The notes under the pieces are model-generated. The model saw nothing but the letters and a program-made list of their open reading frames with translations, was not told the origin of the DNA and did not search any database. The translations under genes and the position numbers were made by a program. Of a stretch of DNA of 57,170 bases, positions 44,251 to 57,170 are shown in pieces (positions within the stretch are counted from its first letter, which is position 1; every line of letters starts with the position of its first letter). Source of the DNA: Streptomyces rhizosphaerihabitans (GTDB lineage Bacteria; Actinomycetota; Actinomycetes; Streptomycetales; Streptomycetaceae); the NCBI RefSeq assembly GCF_025399795.1, contig NZ_JAODTZ010000057.1:1-57170 (forward strand), in the 5' to 3' direction.

Positions 44251-44691
44251 CTATGGCTCCCTGGTGAACTTCACGTCCAGCCCGCACGGCAAATCTCGGT
44301 CGTCCGTCGCGCACAGCGCCTTGCCGCCGTCCACCACCGCCAGGTCGAATTGACAGTTCTCGGCGGCGCCGTGGAATGAAAGACCGATCCAGGAACCGGA
44401 CTTGGCGGTCTTCTCCCCGATTTCGGTGCCATGGCCCTCCGCGACGTAGAAAGACCAACCGCCTTCCGATGACTTTCCGGGGCATTTTGTCACGGCAAGG
44501 TTCTTCGAATCGAGACCGTCGGCGGTAAACGTCCGGTCGGCGGCAATGGTGAACTTTTCGCCGTGCGGTCCCACCCAGTTCCCGGTGATGCGGTCGACCG
44601 CAACTTTGGTGGTCGACTGGCTGCCCACACATGCGGTGAGCAGCAGAAACGGCGCCAGGGCGGCGAATATTTTCAGGGTGGTTCGATGCAC
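44251..44691 (-). CDS. lipoprotein, candidate surface immunity protein
   Basis: 146 residues. Signal peptide MHRTTLKIFAALAPFLLLTA with lipobox LTAC (Cys 21). The mature beta-rich domain (ITGNWVGPHGEKFTIAADRT, LAVTKCPGKSSEGGWSFYVA, SWIGLSFHGAAENCQFDLAV) has four cysteines that could form disulfides. It is the first gene after the displaced Rhs core, in the place where an immunity gene for that Rhs tip would be expected, but a strong terminator separates them. The GTG start at 44691 is only six bases after a TATAGT box, so the mRNA is probably leaderless. Confidence 0.65.
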   Translation of the reverse strand: MHRTTLKIFAALAPFLLLTACVGSQSTTKVAVDRITGNWVGPHGEKFTIAADRTFTADGLDSKNLAVTKCPGKSSEGGWSFYVAEGHGTEIGEKTAKSGSWIGLSFHGAAENCQFDLAVVDGGKALCATDDRDLPCGLDVKFTREP

Positions 44692-44697
44692 GCGGCC

Positions 44698-44703
44698 ACT
44701 ATA
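44698..44703 (-). promoter_or_regulatory. -10 box TATAGT of the lipoprotein gene
   Basis: TATAGT on the minus strand followed by GGCCGC and the GTG start. A transcript starting 6-7 bases downstream would begin at the GTG itself. The -35 region would fall inside the terminator stem at 44704-44749. Confidence 0.5.
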
Positions 44704-44749
44704 ACAACGGGCGGTACGGAGCCTGACTCAGCTCCGTACCGCCCGTTGT
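44704..44749 (-). terminator. terminator of the displaced Rhs gene
   Basis: A perfect 19-bp stem: ACAACGGGCGGTACGGAGC (44704-44722) with 44731-44749, 8-base loop, 24 bases after the Rhs stop. Confidence 0.85.
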
Positions 44750-44772
44750 GTGCTATCTGATGACGATCCCGG

Positions 44773-47700
44773 CTAGTTCAGCCAGTCCGAGGTAGTGATG
44801 CATTGATTGACTGGCCACTTCTCCTCCCAGTTGAAGTCCTCCCTCACCGCAGCCCCGTTGTAGTTCGTGAATAGCGGGTTCCAGGAGCGCGGCACCAGAT
44901 GTGTGGCGGACTGCCAATCTGAGGTGTTGTACGCATGGAACTTCAGCGTCACCGTGCCAGCCTTCTTGTTGATCGACTTGATGCTCGCCTGGCCGGACCA
45001 GGTTCCCAGGAACGCGTCGGCCCGGTTCTTAGTGCCGACCGCCCCGTTGGTGAAGATGCTCCCGAGGTCGCTGAGGACGCCTTGTCCCGTGTTGAAGTGC
45101 CACCAGGGGGACCCCGCGTCCGGCCCAGTGTCCTGGTAGTGCATTGGGAGCGCTTCCTTGGCGGCAGGCGCCTTCATGCCCTGGTCCATGGCTTGACCGA
45201 GCAACTTCGAACGCATCTCGGTAACGGTGTAGTCGACCGCCAGTGCCGAGAGGAACGCGTCACCGCCGCGGAACTGCTGGTGCGGGCCGAGCGGAAAACC
45301 GCCACCCCACAGCCAGCCAATGAACATCGAACGGTTCTCCCAGCCGTTGTCAGCCTTGCTGTCTCGGACGATGCCCCAGTCCGGCTGGGCGGCAAGCATC
45401 TCCTGGAGCGTCATGCCGCCCCGGTTCATGAACGGGGTGTCCCACGACTTCGTGATGAAGTTGTACGTCGCCCCTGGCGTCCACTGGTTGGTCGAGCCAC
45501 CGGTGTTGCCGGTGCTGCTGGTGGAGGCGGTGCCGCCGGTGTTACCGATGGCGCCGAGCACGGCCCCTACGACGCCGAGCACCGCGCCGACGACTCCGCC
45601 GATGACCGCGCCGATCGCCCCGATGATGTCGTCGTAGGACATACCGGTGGGGTCGGTGAAGGTCGCCGGATTGTTGGCGGCGTACGAGTACCCGTTGAGG
45701 GACTGCGGTTTCTGCGGTTCGAAGACCGGGTCGGTGCTCAGGAAGCGTGCCGTGATCGGGTCGTACTGGCGTGCCCCCAGCTGCGTCAGACCGGTGGTGT
45801 CATCGGCCGGCTTGCCGAGGAACCTCTTGTCGTCCGGCCAGCTGGAGGGCTTGGTGCCGCGGGAGGATCCGAACGGCGAGGTGTAGCGCTTGGTGTAGGC
45901 CAGCGTCGTGGCGTCGAAGACCAGGCTGGACGTGCCGTGGTTGTCGCCTGCGACGAAGGCCAACTTTGTGCCCGTGACCCCGACGGTCGCGGTGCGTACG
46001 GCGATGGTCTGGTCGCCCGCCTTGTAGTAGCGGGCGCCGGACAGGGTCTTCACCGTGCCGGCCGTCTTCAGGTGCACCTCGGTGGCCCCGAGGTAGAGCA
46101 CCGTCTCGCCGTCCGCGGTGGTGTTGCGGCGGATCAGCAGTTCACCGCTGGCGTCGTAGACGTAGCCGGTGCCGGTGGCCGCCTTGGTGCCTGCGGCGGG
46201 CTCGCTCGCGGTGGCGAGCTTGCCCTCGGCGTCCCAGGTCAGCGTCTGGGTGGCCTGGGTGCCGGGCCGGGTGGTGGTGTTGCCGGTGTTGTCGTAGCTG
46301 TAGAGGGTGCTGGTGCCCGCCTTTACGGTCGAGGACAAGGCGTGCGGCTGGCCCTTGGAGGTGCCGTACTTGTAGTCGGTGACTGTGTCACCGCTGGTGC
46401 TGTGCTCAGTCTGCTGGGTGCGCAGACCACCGTCGTTGTACTGGTAGCTGGTCCAGTACGGAGCGGCTCCGCCCAGGTTGGCCGTGGTCCGCCCGGAAGC
46501 GGCGCAGTCGGTGGTCTTGGGCGTCCAGGCTTCGCTGAGGCGGCGCTGGCCGTCGTACGCGAAGCACTGGTTGTCGGCCTGGCCGGCGCCGCCCAGGGTG
46601 GTGCCGTCGAAGATCGACGTGATGTTGCCGGCGTCATCCTGGGTGAACTTCAGCTTCTGGAGCATGAAGCCGTGGACGTCGTCGGTGACGTACGACCGGG
46701 CAAGACGGCGGCTGCCGGCCTCGTAGTCGTGGTTGACGTAGACCTTCTTGGCCGCCGTGGAGTCGGTGGCCAGTGTCAGCTGGCGCGCGTCACCGAGCGG
46801 GGAGTAGGCGGCCGCCTGCAGATAGCCGGTGGTGCCCTTGGAGGTCAGTACCTGGCCCAGATTGTCGTAGGTGTAGGAGACCGTCTCGGCCGCGAGTCCA
46901 GCCACCGCCGGAGCCGCCGCCTGCTTGACCGTGCCGTCCAGGTTGTAGCCCGTGGAGTACGACAAGGTGGCGGGCACGCCCGCGGTGACCAGCGGGTCGG
47001 TCGAGGGCAGGATGAGCTGGTTGTTGGTGACCTTGTACAGCGGGTCGTAGGCGGTGACCTTCTGGGTGTAGGCCTTGCCGGTCACCCCGCCCACGTAGCG
47101 GACCGCCGTGTCCTGCTGCCCCTTGGCCAGCGAGTCGAAGGTCCAGGCCGCGAGCTTGTTGGCGTCCGTCTTGGACGTCTGCCAGGAGCCCGTCATCCGG
47201 GCCAGTTCGTCGTACGCGTACAGCAGCACCTGGCCCCGGCTGTCGGTGGAGGTGATCGCCTGATCCAGCTCGTCGAAGCCGGTCGTGGTGGCGCCCTTGT
47301 CAGGGTCTGTCACCTTGACCTGGCGGCCGAACAGATCGTACTCGTAGCTCCAGACGGCGTTGTCCGGTCCGGTCACCGACTTTTGCTTCTCGCTCGGGGT
47401 GTAGGCGAACGAGGTGGTGGTGTAACTGCCCGTCGGCTGAGGTCCGTTGTAGTCACGGCGCTGGACGGTCTGGCCGAGCGCGTTGGTGACCTCCGCGGTT
47501 GCCTGGCCGCCGGCCGGGGCACTGGTGGTGGTCATGTCGCCCATGTAGACGGTGTTGACGGTCCAGCGGGTCGCCCCGTAGTTCTTGGTGACCGACTTCA
47601 CCGAACGGCCGACGCCGTCGAACGTAGTGTCCGTCTGCATCGGGGCCTGACCGCCGTCGATCTGCACCAGGGTCCCGTTCGGCGCCGCGGTGTTGTCCCA

Positions 47701-48005
47701 GATGTCGGACTGTGCGGTGACCGCGAGCCCTCGGGAGTCGTACAGCGTCTGGGCGATGATCCGCCCGCCGGCCGCCGACGGCGCCTGGACCTGACGGGTC
47801 CGCAGCAGCGAGTCGAAAATCTCGAAGGTGGTGTTGTAGCCCGATCCGTCACCCTTGAGTGTCGCGCTGGATGTCCACGGCAGGGCGGTGGCCGTCATGC
47901 TGTACGCGTAGACGTAGTTCGGCGTCTTGCCCAGCGCTTTGGAGCGGTTGGGCAGCCATACGTCGGTGATCCGCCCGAGGCTGTCGTAGGACGTCTCGGT
48001 GACCT
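44773..48005 (-). pseudogene. displaced Rhs/YD-repeat core with its own C-terminal tip
   Basis: About 1077 residues of Rhs protein without signal peptide or N-terminal region. YD-repeats run from TETSYDSLGRITDVWLPNRS to the core end FLSTDPVFEPQKPQSLNGYS, YAANNPATFTDPTGM. The tip that follows (~290 aa) has a glycine/alanine-rich hydrophobic stretch (DIIGAIGAVIGGVVGAVLGV) and an unrecognised domain (WGIVRDSKADNGWENRSMFI, FHAYNTSDWQSATHLVPRSW) that ends in SDWLN. The 5' end is cut at about 48005 by an integrase fragment on the other strand. It is probably an orphan tip reservoir downstream of the complete Rhs gene, unlikely to be secreted by itself. Confidence 0.75.
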
Positions 48006-48300
48006 TGTCTTCACCATCCCGAAGGGCAGACCGCTCGATCCCACCAACCTCACCCGCCGCTTCCGCCGCCGCCTCCTTCGCAGCGCAGGGCTCAGGACGA
48101 TCCGCTTCCACGACCTCCGGCACTCGACCGCCACCCTGCTCCTGGAACAGGGTGGCGACCTCGTCGTCATCAAGGAACTCCTCGGTCACGCCCACATCGG
48201 CGTCTACGCCCACGTACGCCTCCGCCTCCAGCGCCGGCCATCGACACACTTGGCCACGCCCTCGGCCCGACCGACACCCACCGCAGCCGTCCGCTGGCCG
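48006..48300 (+). pseudogene. tyrosine integrase, C-terminal fragment
   Basis: Frame: PKGRPLDPTNLTRRFRRRLL, then RTIRFHDLRHSTATLLLEQG, DLVVIKELLGHAHIGVYAHV. This shows the catalytic H-x-x-R (HDLRHS), the second His (LGHAHIG) and the Tyr (VYAHVRL), but several residues before the Tyr are missing compared with relatives. The N-terminal two thirds are absent. The fragment abuts the Rhs gene. Confidence 0.75.
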
Positions 48301-48512
48301 TTGCCGTCAGCTGCTGCCGTCGCCCCGCACGAAAGCCCCGCCAGGACTCACCTGACGGGGCTTCATACTCGGGCCGAGTCCTTGTCCGCTGACCTTGCCG
48401 TCAACTACTGCCGTCACGGGCGGCAGGCGCTCCACTGTAAATCATTTCAGAGGGACACCTGCCGCCAATTCGCATCTACCAGAGATTCGCCGCGCGCAGA
48501 ATGCGGACGATT
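48301..48512. repeat. direct repeats and a hairpin after the integrase fragment
   Basis: TTGCCGTCAGCTGCTGCCGT (48301-48320) recurs as TTGCCGTCAACTACTGCCGT at 48395-48414. Between them, AAGCCCCGCCAGG (48333-48345) pairs with CCTGACGGGGCTT (48351-48363), one mismatch, as a terminator. Such repeats near an integrase gene can be attachment or arm sites. Confidence 0.5.
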
Positions 48513-49015
48513 TCAATCCCCTCGAATTGAGTCAATCACGGCCATGGCTTCGTACTGAAATCGCTCCAAATCCTCATAGGATTCCGGAAATCCTCCCCGC
48601 CTGGTCGCGAACTTCACAGTGGCGCCATGCGTGAGATAGTCGTCATCCACGCCAACGGACACGATTGCTACGAGAAATTCGGCTGCCTGCAATCCCCAGG
48701 CGGCCTTCAGTGCAGCACCTGCGAATGCACGCGACCGTGCGACAGCAGCGCGAAGAAAAAGATCGCGCGCCTTCGGGAGGTCATCACAGAAGATGCTTAC
48801 ATCATTCACTTCGAGCTCGCGCTGAGCAATCTCTTCCGCCTGCCAGTCGCTACGCCATCCGGCCCCATCGCCGTAGCAGCCCACGAGTAGTAGGGATCCA
48901 GCCGGTCCAGTTTGCCATCCACTTTCGACCAGATCCTGCAATTCAGCAGGCAGAATTTCCGGGTCGCCGACCTCAGAGGCTGGCCGCCACAGCGGTAGCA
49001 TCAAGGAATTCTTGT

Positions 49016-49019
<4 letters not shown>
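48513..49019 (-). CDS. candidate immunity protein of the Rhs toxin
   Basis: 168 residues, family not recognised. Its GTG (49019) overlaps the Rhs stop as GTGA, so it is translationally coupled, the classic position of a polymorphic-toxin immunity gene. It is an alpha/beta protein with no signal peptide: LPAELQDLVESGWQTGPAGS, LLLVGCYGDGAGWRSDWQAE, FAGAALKAAWGLQAAEFLVA, VGVDDDYLTHGATVKFATRR. It is less GC-rich than the Rhs core, as usual for exchangeable toxin-immunity modules. A cytosolic location fits protection against an intracellular toxin. Confidence 0.65.
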
Positions 49020-56143
<7,124 letters not shown>

Positions 56144-56856
56144 TTGAATCCCCCCACGCATGCCACCTGCATCACGTGCACGGGGCAGTCCAATGAATCA
56201 ACTGCCGTCTTCCGGGCATGCCGAACAGACCCATCAGCACGATGGGATCGACTTGACCAGGAATTTGATCAGTGAAGGCGGACAGTAGTTCCCGTGAACA
56301 GACTGTGAACAGGGGGTTTGATCATGGGTTCCCTTCGAGTGCTGTGACGTTTTCCACAATCAGGCGAGCTGCCGTGCAAGCGCCTGACCTGCACTTCAGG
56401 TGTGGTTCGGGCTTCCCCGGCGGCGGCCGCGGGGCAGACCGGCATCGGCCGCATCAGTCAGCGCAGCCTGCGAAGGGCCCCCGCTTGCGGGGGCCGGGCC
56501 TGCCCGGCATCCGACTTCGAGGGTCGGATGACCCGCAGCACAGGCGCACCTCACCCGATCATCGGTGCCCCGCGCTGTAGCCGAGCGGCCTGGCGAGACG
56601 GAAGTTCGCGGTGATACGGCCGAACGGACTGGTGACGGCGAGACGCCGAAATGCGATGAAGTCGACCCGCGTGCGTGCTCTGCCGGTTTCGATTCACCCC
56701 CGCACGTGCCGGGGCTGCGCCGGGAGAACTGACCGGCAAGTTGTCGTAGGGTCGCCTGGGTCGCCGTGCTGGGGGCGTGGCGGGAAGCAGCAAAAGCGCA
56801 CGGGGTTCTTGAGAGACGGCAGGTCATTGCGGTCGTCGGTGGGAGGGGTTCACTCG
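56144..56856. promoter_or_regulatory. divergent intergenic region, Rhs / transglycosylase
   Basis: About 700 bases without a convincing gene. It should hold promoters for both divergent secreted proteins. One clear hairpin lies at 56476-56495. Confidence 0.5.
56476..56495. terminator. 9-bp hairpin GGCCCCCGC-TT-GCGGGGGCC
   Basis: A perfect short stem in the gap. No adjacent gene ends here, so it may mark a lost gene or act as an insulator. Confidence 0.4.
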
Positions 56857-57170
56857 ATGGCGGCGCAATTCGGCAGGAGGCTGCGCAGGGGCGCGGCAAC
56901 CACCGCTGTAGTCGTGGTCGCGGTCGCGGCTCTGTCCGCCTCGCAGGCCGCGGGAGTAAGCGCCGACAGTCACGGCAGACAGATGACCGCCATCCACACC
57001 CGGCAGAATGCGGACGGCACGGACTACGGAGTCGCGACCGGCAACTCGCGTTACTACACGGATCTTCCGCCGCTGCAGAGCCCGAACCCCGCACCGAGCG
57101 CGAGTGCGGGTGGCGGCACGCCCGCCGCCACGGGCGCGGCCGAGGCGGGTATCCCGGCGACCGTGCTGGC
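56857..57170 (+). CDS. exported protein, probable lytic transglycosylase, runs off the window
   Basis: The ATG at 56857 has GGGAGGGG eight bases upstream. The 104 visible residues are a signal peptide (RRLRRGAATTAVVVVAVAAL, then SASQAAGVSA), a linker with TAIHTRQNADGTDYGV, a Pro/Ala/Ser-rich spacer (SPNPAPSASAGGGTPAATGA) and AEAGIPATVLA, which in Streptomyces lytic murein transglycosylases directly precedes the SLT catalytic domain. The catalytic part lies outside the window, so the assignment is inferred. Confidence 0.6.
   Translation, partial: MAAQFGRRLRRGAATTAVVVVAVAALSASQAAGVSADSHGRQMTAIHTRQNADGTDYGVATGNSRYYTDLPPLQSPNPAPSASAGGGTPAATGAAEAGIPATVL

Noticed and set aside
44935..48558. 1207-residue open frame on the plus strand
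   Set aside because: It is antisense to the Rhs core; its composition is the mirror of YD-repeat codons and it has no ribosome site or recognisable domain, except that its last part coincides with the integrase fragment.
56570..56610. tRNA-like string GTAGCCGAGCGGCCT
   Set aside because: No cloverleaf could be completed around it by eye, and no T-loop GTTCRA motif is present.

Overview
The sequence is high-GC actinobacterial DNA and most likely Streptomyces: GTG starts are frequent, ribosome sites are GGAGG-like, and there are Rhs, GH27-ricin, DUF5959 and Streptomyces-type IS proteins. Roughly half of the window is insertion sequences, nested insertions and broken genes. This looks like a fast-evolving accessory (possibly chromosome-arm) region with a few intact cargo genes between the wreckage.

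Layout. 1-1.5 kb: frameshifted IS4. 1.8-4.8 kb: an isochorismatase-like hydrolase and an MFS exporter, divergent from a LysR regulator. 5-9 kb: a small hypothetical gene, a second small gene split by an IS3 element, and an RNase J paralogue with a strong terminator. 9.2-13.4 kb: IS630 and IS3 debris around a secreted GH27 alpha-galactosidase with a ricin-type lectin tail. 14-16.7 kb: an IS5 element split by an IS110 element. 16.7-21 kb: a divergent pair of broken nuclease-like genes, two hypothetical genes and a resolvase fragment. 21.1-23.6 kb: an IS630 element split by a second IS110 element. 23.6-31.6 kb: several IS5, IS630 and ISL3 remnants, two DUF5959 genes, an IS630 element carrying a SUKH immunity gene, an HTH protein and a lipoprotein. 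31.9-37 kb: a decayed Tn7-like transposon (TniQ-helicase-associated fusion, TnsA and TnsB remnants) cut by IS21. 37-44 kb: a membrane protein, ISAs1 debris, a frameshifted serine recombinase with palindromic sites, a GNAT enzyme and a dead Tn3 transposase. 44-56 kb: a polymorphic-toxin locus with a full secreted Rhs toxin (Hint plus C-terminal toxin), an overlapping immunity-gene candidate, a displaced Rhs core cut by an integrase fragment, and a lipoprotein. The window ends in the start of an exported, probable lytic transglycosylase gene.

The most informative signal is that both IS110 elements carry a readable bridge RNA upstream of the transposase. Four short guides in each (target-left, target-right, donor-left, donor-right) match, in the expected order and with nearly the same spacing, the actual insertion site and the actual element ends. 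IS110-B has landed exactly in the conserved WDN catalytic codons of an IS630 transposase. Other points worth attention are a small gene whose frame is restored when IS3 and one GGCC repeat are removed, IS elements inserted in stop codons, a SUKH gene carried inside IS630, and a TniQ protein fused to helicase-associated repeats.

All assignments come from reading motifs by eye. No database search or folding program was run. Family names without an obvious catalytic motif should be treated as probable.
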